Assembly: GCA_022843505.1 (NCBI GenBank)
Contig: JALHNN010000175.1
Coordinates: forward strand, 1-6,188
Direction of reading: 5' to 3'
From: Sulfuritalea sp.
GTDB taxonomy: Bacteria > Pseudomonadota > Gammaproteobacteria > Burkholderiales > Rhodocyclaceae
Length of the DNA stretch: 6,188 nt
In this document: positions 1 through 6,188 of the stretch, piece after piece
Position numbering within the stretch: position 1 is the stretch's first letter
Layout of the letters: each line of letters begins with the position of its first letter
Notes under the pieces: model-generated
Database searches by the model: none
Told to the model about the DNA's origin: nothing
Seen by the model: only the letters and a program-made list of their open reading frames with translations
Translations under genes and position numbers: made by a program

Positions 1-390
1 GGCCTGGGCCCGAGCGGCGTCGGCGACATGGGCGATCAACTCGCGGTCGATCAGGATCAGGCTGGCAAGCAGGCGGCTGCGATCGGAATCGAGCGCCGTC
101 AGGCGCAAGCGTTGCAGCTGGTCCATGACGGTTTCGTGGCGCTCGCGATGCGCGGGGTCGGTTTGGCCGCCGAGTCTTTCCATCAGCCCCTCTTCCTCGC
201 GGAAGCTCGCCCGGCAGCATTCGATCAGCCTGTCCAGCGCGGCCACGATTTGTTCGGGGGAGCGCTTGTCAAGATAGCTGCAAAGCAGCTGGACCTGAGC
301 ATCGACCAGCTCGTGGCGCAAGCCATATCCTGCAAGGCGGTGTGGATCTGCGGCAGAGCCTGCCTGTGCGGGGGGGTTCAAAGTTGTCAC
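1..390 (-). CDS. Hemerythrin-like four-helix protein, diiron site degenerate (partial, C-terminus beyond window)
   Basis: I translated this frame by hand. It starts at GTG (388-390), is preceded by AGGGAG at a 7-nt spacing, and stays open for 130 codons to the window edge, so the C-terminus is missing. The pattern is that of a bacteriohemerythrin: RHELVDAQ at residues 25-32 (helix A), SFREEEGLM at 62-70 (helix B), HRERH at 81-85 (helix C) and a late His121 (helix D). In true hemerythrins these segments supply five His, one Glu and one Asp that hold an O2-binding diiron centre. Here Glu66, His81, His85 and His121 remain, but the helix A ligand is Val33, the helix B ligand is Ser62 and the final Asp position is Ala126. 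Cysteines occur at 37, 58 and 59. A canonical diiron site therefore looks impossible, and the protein may be a structural, regulatory or differently liganded relative. It lies 68 nt downstream of the transglycosylase gene. The family call is fairly confident; the function is unknown. Confidence 0.7.
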   Translation of the reverse strand, partial: MTTLNPPAQAGSAADPHRLAGYGLRHELVDAQVQLLCSYLDKRSPEQIVAALDRLIECCRASFREEEGLMERLGGQTDPAHRERHETVMDQLQRLRLTALDSDRSRLLASLILIDRELIAHVADAARAQA

Positions 391-433
391 GGAGATTCTC
401 CCTGAAGCGTTTTTCGAAGCACCCTTTCGCTCC

Positions 434-439
434 AGTATA
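434..439 (-). promoter_or_regulatory. Possible -10 box for the hemerythrin-like gene
   Basis: The minus strand reads TATACT (5 of 6 to TATAAT) 43 nt upstream of the GTG start, in the short gap after the transglycosylase stop. No good -35 hexamer lies 16-18 bp further upstream, where the best match is 3 of 6. It may be a weak or activator-dependent promoter, or the gene may simply be read from upstream. Confidence 0.25.
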
Positions 440-458
440 GCTCCGGCCGTCGCTTCAA

Positions 459-1202
459 TCATTCCGTATCGGTGGCGGGTTCTTTCGGGCTGGCCGCGAC
501 CTGGCGCGGGGTGCTGCCGGCGTTTGCGGCCTGCGGCTTGCGCCCCCGAATCGCCTGTTCTATCCGCTGCTTTTCGGCTATCACGCGCGACGCATAGCCA
601 CGTTCAGGGTCGTCGACGGCGCCGACGTAATACTGCAGGCCTTCGACCACGCCGCCCTGGCGGCGGATAGCCTCCTGCAGCACCTGCGCACCGGCGCGAA
701 CATTGCTGACCGGGTCAAGGAAGCCGGCGTTGCCCGCCTCCGGTGGCAGCTTGTCGCGGTGGTAGCGCGGAATCACCTGCATCAGGCCCTGGGCACCCAT
801 GACGCTTTGCGCAAACGGATTGAATCCCGATTCGATGCCGATCACGGCGATGATCAGCAGCGGATCGATGTCCTTGGCTGCCGTCTGGGCAGCAAGGAAT
901 ATGGGGTGCAGGGCTTCCGGCGACACGCGGTAGCGCTGGGCGACCGACTCCATGGCCAGCGCCAGGTTCGCATTCAGTCCGGTTCTGGCGGCCGCCACTT
1001 CGATACCCGCGGTTTCGAGCACCGGCGCCTGCAGCTTGGCCGACGCTGTTGCGCCTTGGGGCGTGCCCGGCTTCAGCGTAGCGCTTAGGCCGGCTACGAG
1101 AAGGCCGGCGAGCAGGAGGAAGGCCAGACTGGGAATGGGGCGGCCCGGCCTGCTTTCAGGGCCGCGCAGTTGGTACTTGAATCTGTTGTCGACTGATGAC
1201 AT
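459..1202 (-). CDS. Membrane-anchored SLT-type lytic transglycosylase
   Basis: This 247-residue protein should cleave peptidoglycan glycan strands on the periplasmic side of the inner membrane, forming 1,6-anhydro-muramyl ends. Residues 1-22 are polar and Arg-rich. A hydrophobic helix follows at about 23-41 with no clear cleavage site, so it reads as an N-in, C-out anchor. A linker leads to a C-terminal SLT/lysozyme-like domain at about 80-215. The catalytic motif is IGIESGFNP with Glu124, followed by GAQGLMQV at 136-143. The AYNAG-like segment near the end of the domain appears as YYVGA (191-195), followed by YASRVI (203-208). The tail (about 220-247) is low-complexity and rich in Ala, Pro and Lys. 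The ATG at 1200-1202 is preceded by GGAGA at a 4-nt spacing. The phasin gene ends 167 bp upstream. The role could be wall remodelling or assembly of an envelope-spanning machine; the neighbours do not decide. Confidence 0.88.
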   Translation of the reverse strand: MSSVDNRFKYQLRGPESRPGRPIPSLAFLLLAGLLVAGLSATLKPGTPQGATASAKLQAPVLETAGIEVAAARTGLNANLALAMESVAQRYRVSPEALHPIFLAAQTAAKDIDPLLIIAVIGIESGFNPFAQSVMGAQGLMQVIPRYHRDKLPPEAGNAGFLDPVSNVRAGAQVLQEAIRRQGGVVEGLQYYVGAVDDPERGYASRVIAEKQRIEQAIRGRKPQAANAGSTPRQVAASPKEPATDTE

Positions 1203-1323
1203 GTCGTCTCCGGTTGTCCAGAACAGCGCCCAAGGTTCCGCCCCCGTGGCTCGGGAAACGCTGACCCGTGGCTGCTGCGGTTCGCCGGCTGTGATCGCGG
1301 CGACCTATTGGCTGACAAGAACA

Positions 1324-1342
1324 CCGGCGAGATCTTCGCCGG
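1324..1342 (-). terminator. Candidate weak intrinsic terminator after the phasin gene
   Basis: A perfect 7-bp inverted repeat (CCGGCGA / TCGCCGG) with a 5-nt loop lies 27 nt downstream of the phasin stop. On the minus strand it is followed by a T-rich but interrupted tail, TGTTCTTGT. The stem is strong but the U-tract is poor, so it may terminate only partly and let transcription reach the transglycosylase gene. A second small GAGGG/CCCTC hairpin precedes it at 1344-1359. Confidence 0.45.
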
Positions 1343-1369
1343 GGAGGGCAAACCCCCTCAGGCCGCCTT

Positions 1370-1699
1370 CTACTTTGGCGCGGAAAGGCCGTTTCCCAGC
1401 GCCCGGGAGATTTCGTTCCGGGACTGACTGGAAATTTCGATGGCGCGTTGCGAGTACTGCATGACCTGCTTGGAATCTTCGAGGATGGCGCTGGCTTGCA
1501 GGGAAAAAAGGGTTTGCGGATCGCGCGCGGCGAGCAGGCGGCGGCTGTCCGATTCGTGCTGTTCCAGCATGCGGCGAACCATACCCAGACTCAGTGCGGC
1601 CAGCCTTTCGACGGCACCGAACGCCGCGCTGGCCACCGTTGCCATGGTTTCCACGCCGGCATGATTCCCTTGCTTGATGTGTTCGGATACTTGGTTCAT
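1370..1699 (-). CDS. Short phasin-family protein (PHA granule-associated)
   Basis: This 109-residue protein resembles phasins, small amphipathic proteins that coat cytoplasmic polyhydroxyalkanoate granules and control their number and size. There is no signal peptide or membrane segment. The family signature runs from about residue 25 to 100: a Leu/Ala-rich helix (VERLAALSLGMVRRML, 30-45), then LLAARDPQTLFSLQAS (55-70), then QYSQRAIEISSQSRNEIS (81-98). The middle block matches the 'AKDPQELxALQ' pattern of phasins in meaning and spacing. Many betaproteobacterial phasins are about 150-190 residues, so this one is short: it ends just after the core domain and lacks the usual Ala/Lys-rich C-terminal tail. 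I found no frameshifted continuation downstream. The ATG at 1697-1699 has a strong AGGAGGT ribosome site 5 nt upstream. The gene has its own promoter and flanking operator-like repeats, typical of PHA-responsive control. Confidence 0.82.
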   Translation of the reverse strand: MNQVSEHIKQGNHAGVETMATVASAAFGAVERLAALSLGMVRRMLEQHESDSRRLLAARDPQTLFSLQASAILEDSKQVMQYSQRAIEISSQSRNEISRALGNGLSAPK

Positions 1700-1762
1700 G
1701 ACGACCTCCTCACGTAACCTGTTTCACCGGCCAGGCGCCTAAAAAAGCCCAGCCACGTCCGA

Positions 1763-1778
1763 ATTGCTGCATTGCAAT
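1763..1778. promoter_or_regulatory. Putative PhaR-type operator, downstream copy
   Basis: The inverted repeat ATTGC-N6-GCAAT contains TGCATTGCA (1768-1776) and begins at the predicted transcription start. A repressor bound here would block initiation. TGC/GCA-rich dyads near phasin promoters are the kind of site bound by the PHA-sensing repressor PhaR. The assignment to PhaR is an inference. GCAATAT also repeats directly at 1774-1780 and 1784-1790, and the second copy overlaps the -10 box. Confidence 0.5.
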
Positions 1779-1785
1779 ATCGAGC

Positions 1786-1814
1786 AATATAAATAACTTA
1801 GGGTTTTCTGTCAA
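1786..1814 (-). promoter_or_regulatory. Sigma70 promoter of the phasin gene
   Basis: On the minus strand, TTGACA (1814-1809, a perfect -35) is followed by a 17-bp spacer and TATATT (1791-1786, 5 of 6 to the -10 consensus). Transcription would start near 1779 and leave an mRNA leader of about 80 nt before the phasin ATG. This is the best-matched promoter in the window, as expected for an abundant granule protein. Confidence 0.8.
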
Positions 1815-1824
1815 CATAAATTGA

Positions 1825-1833
1825 TGCAATGCA
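1825..1833. promoter_or_regulatory. Putative PhaR-type operator, upstream copy
   Basis: TGCAATGCA is the exact reverse complement of the TGCATTGCA core at 1768-1776. It lies 10 bp upstream of the phasin -35 box. The two cores therefore flank the promoter in opposite orientations, about 57 bp centre to centre, which would allow double occupancy or a repression loop. Confidence 0.45.
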
Positions 1834-1836
1834 CCA

Positions 1837-2024
1837 TAGATTCGTCCGCTATTCCAGACTATTCAGCAACTTGGCGGCGGGGGTGCGGCGCAGGCGCTCT
1901 ACCGGGCAAAAAAAGCCCGGCACTCTGGTACCGGGCGAATCCAATCCGAAAGGATCAGAGGAGGAGGAATGCGGCAATCGTAGCGCCGCAGACCCCCTGA
2001 CGTTAGGCGCAAGGCTCTAAAAAA
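1837..2024. other. Rest of the gyrB-phasin intergenic region, no gene seen
   Basis: The whole gap between phasin and gyrB is 325 bp. Beyond the phasin control region and the gyrB terminator I see no credible gene. Small structures include an ATCC-GAAA-GGAT hairpin (1944-1955) and a GCGCC/GGCGC inverted repeat (1983-2010) in the gyrB 3' untranslated RNA. The plus strand has a purine-rich AGGAGGAGG run just before an ATG at 1969, but that frame stops after four codons. Confidence 0.6.
1908..1936 (-). terminator. Strong intrinsic terminator of the dnaN-gyrB transcript
   Basis: On the minus strand, GCCCGGTAC and GTGCCGGGC pair in a 9-bp stem (one G-T wobble) around a CAGA tetraloop, followed directly by seven T residues (1914-1908). 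It lies about 88 nt downstream of the gyrB stop and separates the replication genes from the phasin unit. A third copy of the arm (GCCCGG, 1907-1902 on the minus strand) follows the T-run and could compete for the middle arm. Confidence 0.9.
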
Positions 2025-4487
<2,463 letters not shown>

Positions 4488-4503
4488 GGATTGGATTGCC
4501 GGG

Positions 4504-5607
4504 TCAGATACGCATGGGCATGACGACGTACTTGAAGGTGTCGTTGCCGGGAAGGACGAACAGCGCGCTTGAATTCGCGTCGGCGAGGTGCAGCTCGATG
4601 GTCTCGTTGCCGACATTGTTGAGCACGTCGAGCAGGTAGGTGACGTTGAAGCCGACGTCGAGCGCCTCTCCGGCGTAGTCGATTTCGATTTCCTCCTGCG
4701 CCTCTTCCTGCTCGGCGTTGGTGGAAATGATCTTCAGGCTGCCGGGCGAAAGCACCAGGCGGACGCCGCGAAACTTTTCGTTGGTGAGGATCGCGGCACG
4801 CAGCAGGGAATGCAGCAGCGTGTTGCGCGAGAGCTTGATGATCTTGGCGTGGTGCTGCGGGATGACGCGCTCGTAGTCGGGAAACTTGCCATCGATCAGC
4901 TTGGAAACCAGCTCGATGTTGCCGAAGCTGAAGCGCGCCTGAGTCGGGGTGAGCAGGACTTCGAGCGGATCGTCGCTGTCGGCCAGCTGGCGCGACAGTT
5001 CGAGCACGGTCTTGCGCGGCAGGATGACTTCGATCGGGGTGGGTGCTTCGGGCAGGGTCTCGGCCGCATAGGCGAGCCGGTGGCCGTCCGTGGCCACCAT
5101 GCGCAACTCGTTGCCCTTGGCAACCAGCAGCAGTCCGTTCAGGTAATAGCGGATGTCCTGCTGTGCCATTGCGTACTGGACCAGACCCAGAAGGCGCTTC
5201 ATCTGCTTCTGGCTGACGGAAAGCCGCGAGGCCTGGCCATCGCCCGTGGCCATCCGGGGAAAATCCTCGGCCGGCAGGGTCTGCAGGTTGAAACGACTCT
5301 TGCCGGCCTTGAGTTGCAGGCGCTTGTCGTCCAGGGCCAGGCTGACTTCCGCGGCATCCGGAAGCGACCTCAGGATGTCCTGGAGCTTTCGCGCGCCTAC
5401 CGTCATGGACGCCTTGTCGGCTCCCTGGGTCGGCGTCTGGGTCGTGATCTGAATTTCTATGTCAGTCGCCAGCAGAGTCAGCTTCTCGCCATTCTTCTCC
5501 ATCAGCACGTTGGAGAGTATCGGCAGGGTGTGACGCTTTTCGACGATTCCGCAAACCGCCTGCAAGGGAGCGAGTAGTTGGTCGCGAGGACCTTTAAATA
5601 GGAGCAT
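4504..5607 (-). CDS. dnaN: DNA polymerase III beta subunit (sliding clamp)
   Basis: The beta clamp forms a ring dimer around DNA and tethers polymerase III and other clamp-binding proteins. The protein is 367 residues, against 366 in E. coli, so it is full length. Three clamp domains are expected at about 1-120, 130-245 and 246-367. Recognisable blocks are LQAVCGIVEKRHTLPILSNV (15-34), ATDGHRLAY (172-180), KFPDYERVIP (241-250), TNEKFRGVRL (275-284) and the C-terminal YVVMPMRI (360-367). The ATDGHRL and MPMR residues form the hydrophobic pocket that binds clamp-binding peptides. The ATG at 5605-5607 gives the expected family N-terminus. Its ribosome site is weak: only AAGG at a 9-nt spacing, inside a possible small hairpin. 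dnaA lies upstream across the putative origin and gyrB lies 16 nt downstream with no terminator between them. recF is absent at its common gammaproteobacterial position. Confidence 0.98.
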   Translation of the reverse strand: MLLFKGPRDQLLAPLQAVCGIVEKRHTLPILSNVLMEKNGEKLTLLATDIEIQITTQTPTQGADKASMTVGARKLQDILRSLPDAAEVSLALDDKRLQLKAGKSRFNLQTLPAEDFPRMATGDGQASRLSVSQKQMKRLLGLVQYAMAQQDIRYYLNGLLLVAKGNELRMVATDGHRLAYAAETLPEAPTPIEVILPRKTVLELSRQLADSDDPLEVLLTPTQARFSFGNIELVSKLIDGKFPDYERVIPQHHAKIIKLSRNTLLHSLLRAAILTNEKFRGVRLVLSPGSLKIISTNAEQEEAQEEIEIDYAGEALDVGFNVTYLLDVLNNVGNETIELHLADANSSALFVLPGNDTFKYVVMPMRI

Positions 5608-5616
5608 ATATAAAAG

Positions 5617-5633
5617 CCTTATAAGTAATAAGG
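5617..5633 (-). promoter_or_regulatory. Small hairpin over the dnaN ribosome-binding region
   Basis: On the minus strand CCTTAT and ATAAGG form a 6-bp stem with a 5-nt loop. The 3' arm contains the only Shine-Dalgarno-like AAGG, 9 nt before the dnaN ATG. It could modestly reduce clamp translation. The stem is AU-rich and may be marginally stable. Confidence 0.3.
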
Positions 5634-5645
5634 GAAGCTCTTGAT

Positions 5646-5654
5646 TGTGGAAAA
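5646..5654 (-). other. Weak DnaA box in the AT-rich segment
   Basis: The minus strand reads TTTTCCACA, one mismatch from TTATCCACA. It sits inside the candidate unwinding element, downstream of the dnaN -10 box. Confidence 0.4.
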
Positions 5655-5681
5655 CGTCTAAATATTCATTAAATACAGATA

Positions 5682-5687
5682 ATTATA
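5682..5687 (-). promoter_or_regulatory. Candidate -10 box of the dnaN promoter
   Basis: The minus strand reads a perfect TATAAT, which would place the transcription start near 5675 and a leader of about 68 nt before dnaN. The -35 region, 16-17 bp upstream, matches only 3 of 6 and coincides with the DnaA box at 5701-5709. DnaA binding could therefore compete with RNA polymerase or help it. Read-through from dnaA is also possible, since no terminator is obvious between the genes. Confidence 0.5.
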
Positions 5688-5700
5688 CACCTTGAAAGCC

Positions 5701-5709
5701 CGTGGATAA
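5701..5709 (-). other. DnaA box, one mismatch
   Basis: The minus strand reads TTATCCACG, differing from the consensus only at the last base. It lies at the edge of the AT-rich segment and forms the base of the long inverted repeat together with the perfect box at 5770-5778. Confidence 0.6.
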
Positions 5710-5777
5710 ACGGCCGGACGAACTGTGGGGAAATGTTGATGGAAAGTGGGCTGGGTTCGTCGGGCCGGTTTATCCAC
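5702..5777. repeat. Long imperfect inverted repeat anchored on two DnaA boxes
   Basis: The left arm (5702-5723) and right arm (5755-5777) pair over 21 positions: GTGGATAAA with TTTATCCAC, CGGCC with GGCCG, and GACGAAC with GTTCGTC. The breaks are one G-G mismatch (5716/5762) and one unpaired G at 5768. The 31-nt loop contains a weak box-like TGTGGGGAA (5724-5732). The length and near-perfect pairing exceed what two inverted 9-bp boxes would give alone. Confidence 0.75.
5724..5732 (-). other. Very weak DnaA-box-like site in the inverted-repeat loop
   Basis: The minus strand reads TTCCCCACA, two mismatches from TTATCCACA. Alone it would not be called. Its place between stronger boxes makes a low-affinity, cooperative DnaA site conceivable. 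Confidence 0.25.
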
Positions 5778-5778
5778 A
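5770..5778 (+). other. DnaA box, perfect consensus (copy 1)
   Basis: The site is TTATCCACA, an exact match to the high-affinity consensus. It is followed by ATT, so 12 bases are identical to the second copy 35 bp away. Confidence 0.88.
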
Positions 5779-5804
5779 ATTGCTCCAGCTGCTGTCCCGG
5801 GGGC

Positions 5805-5813
5805 TTATCCACA
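5805..5813 (+). other. DnaA box, perfect consensus (copy 2)
   Basis: This is a second exact TTATCCACA in the same orientation as copy 1, 35 bp along. It ends two bases before the dnaA stop codon. A TTATCC half-site (5816-5821) follows and overlaps that stop codon. Confidence 0.88.
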
Positions 5814-5815
5814 AT

Positions 5816-6188
5816 TTATCCCTTGATGGTCTGGACCAGGATGTGCAGGTCATTGTTGAGCCGGCCATCCTTGGCGCGAAGTTCGATGATGGTCCGGCAG
5901 GCATGCAGTACCGTGGTGTGGTCGCGACCGCCGAAAGCCTCGCCGATTTCGGGAAGGCTGTGGGAGGTCAGTTCCCTGGTAAGCCACATGGCGATCTGGC
6001 GCGGGCGGGCGATGGCACGCGTGCGCTTTTGCGAATACATGTCGGCAACCTTGATCTTGTAGTAATCCGATACCGTCTTTTGCACCAGTTCCATTGAAAT
6101 CTGTCTGTTGGTCGCGCCGATGATGTCGCGCAAGGCTTCCTTGGCCACATCGAGATTGATATCACGACCGTGGAAGCGGGCGTAGGCG
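5816..6188 (-). CDS. dnaA: Chromosomal replication initiator DnaA (partial, C-terminal part only)
   Basis: DnaA binds DnaA boxes at oriC and melts the origin to load the replicative helicase. The window holds only the last 123 residues; the AAA+ ATPase core lies beyond the right edge. The visible sequence starts with AYARFHGRDINLDVAKEALR, the end of the ATPase lid region, and continues into DNA-binding domain IV. Domain IV is recognised from VQKTVSDYYKIKVADMYSQK, RTRAIARPRQIAMWLTRELT and the DnaA signature GGRDHTTVLHACRTI, whose Arg, Asp, His and Thr residues contact the box. The frame is open from the right edge to the TAA at 5816-5818, so there is no sign of disruption. The gene is followed at once by the box cluster and then dnaN, the classic dnaA-dnaN-gyrB arrangement. 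Confidence 0.97.
   Translation of the reverse strand, partial: AYARFHGRDINLDVAKEALRDIIGATNRQISMELVQKTVSDYYKIKVADMYSQKRTRAIARPRQIAMWLTRELTSHSLPEIGEAFGGRDHTTVLHACRTIIELRAKDGRLNNDLHILVQTIKG

Larger units (their letters stand above)
5608..5690. other. AT-rich segment, candidate DNA unwinding element
   Basis: By count 61 of 83 bases are A or T, in sharp contrast to the GC-rich genes on both sides. The segment lies on the dnaN side of the DnaA boxes, the usual arrangement of a box array next to a melting region. It also contains the likely dnaN promoter and leader, so low GC content alone does not prove an unwinding function. Confidence 0.55.
5608..5815. other. oriC: Putative chromosomal replication origin (oriC)
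   Basis: This 208-bp gap between dnaA and dnaN has no coding signal. It contains two exact TTATCCACA boxes, weaker boxes in the opposite orientation, a long inverted repeat, and an AT-rich half (5608-5690, about 73% A+T by my count) that could be the unwinding element. DnaA box clusters beside dnaA and dnaN are the usual mark of bacterial oriC. I cannot see the region upstream of dnaA, which could hold additional or alternative origin sequence. Confidence 0.72.

Noticed and set aside
391..401. GGAGA-T-TCTCC palindrome over the ribosome site of the hemerythrin-like gene
   Set aside because: A one-base loop cannot form an RNA hairpin, and such a short dyad is likely chance beside a purine-rich ribosome site.
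28..405. A 125-codon plus-strand open frame at the left edge
   Set aside because: The minus-strand frame here has a ribosome site and a clear hemerythrin pattern; the plus-strand frame has neither.
1094..1351. An 85-codon minus-strand frame between phasin and transglycosylase, considered as a frameshifted phasin tail
   Set aside because: Its sequence is not phasin-like, it starts only at TTG without a good ribosome site, and it overlaps the transglycosylase start in another frame.
1958..1983. AGGAGGAGG followed by ATG on the plus strand
   Set aside because: The frame is ATG plus three codons and then TAG, with no downstream plus-strand gene that a leader peptide could control.
2002..2008. 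GTTAGGC, matching the GTTRRRY core of integron attC sites
   Set aside because: No matching RYYYAAC partner lies at attC spacing and there is no cassette or integrase nearby. A 7-base match is expected by chance.
1829..2020. A 63-codon plus-strand open frame between phasin and gyrB
   Set aside because: It runs through the phasin control region and the gyrB terminator, and its protein is low-complexity with no recognisable family.
4488..4616. In-frame N-terminal extension of gyrB to an 863-residue protein
   Set aside because: It would overlap the end of dnaN, the added residues are Ser/Pro-rich and unlike GyrB, and the family N-terminus begins at 4487.
4588..5577. A 329-codon plus-strand open frame opposite dnaN
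   Set aside because: It is an antisense shadow of dnaN with no family signature and no convincing ribosome site.

Overview
This window is a chromosomal replication-origin neighbourhood. It most likely comes from a Betaproteobacterium with a GC-rich genome that accumulates polyhydroxyalkanoate (PHA). The placement rests on four things: the DnaA, DnaN and GyrB sequences look proteobacterial; GyrB carries the Gram-negative C-terminal insertion; dnaN and gyrB are adjacent with no recF between them, which is common in Betaproteobacteria; and a phasin follows. A Rhodocyclales-like source is a guess. All genes lie on the minus strand, so transcription runs from high to low coordinates.

From right to left the layout is as follows. 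The 3' end of dnaA enters at the right edge (5816-6188). The dnaA-dnaN gap (5608-5815) contains two identical DnaA boxes, several weaker ones, a long inverted repeat built on two oppositely oriented boxes, and an AT-rich stretch, so it is a good oriC candidate. Next come dnaN (4504-5607) and gyrB (2025-4487), 16 nt apart and probably co-transcribed. They end at a strong intrinsic terminator at about 1908-1936.

A second, unrelated group follows. A short phasin gene (1370-1699) has its own near-consensus sigma70 promoter, which is flanked by TGCATTGCA repeats that look like operators of a PhaR-type repressor. Then come a membrane-anchored SLT-type lytic transglycosylase (459-1202) and a hemerythrin-like protein (1-390, cut by the left edge) that has lost three of the seven canonical diiron ligands.

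The replication genes form one functional unit: initiator, sliding clamp and gyrase subunit B beside the putative origin. The phasin, transglycosylase and hemerythrin-like genes show no evident functional link to it or to one another. No CRISPR array, insertion sequence, rRNA or complete tRNA gene was seen. No wholly new system is evident. The points most worth a second look are the origin-region inverted repeat, the degenerate hemerythrin, and the operator arrangement at the phasin promoter.
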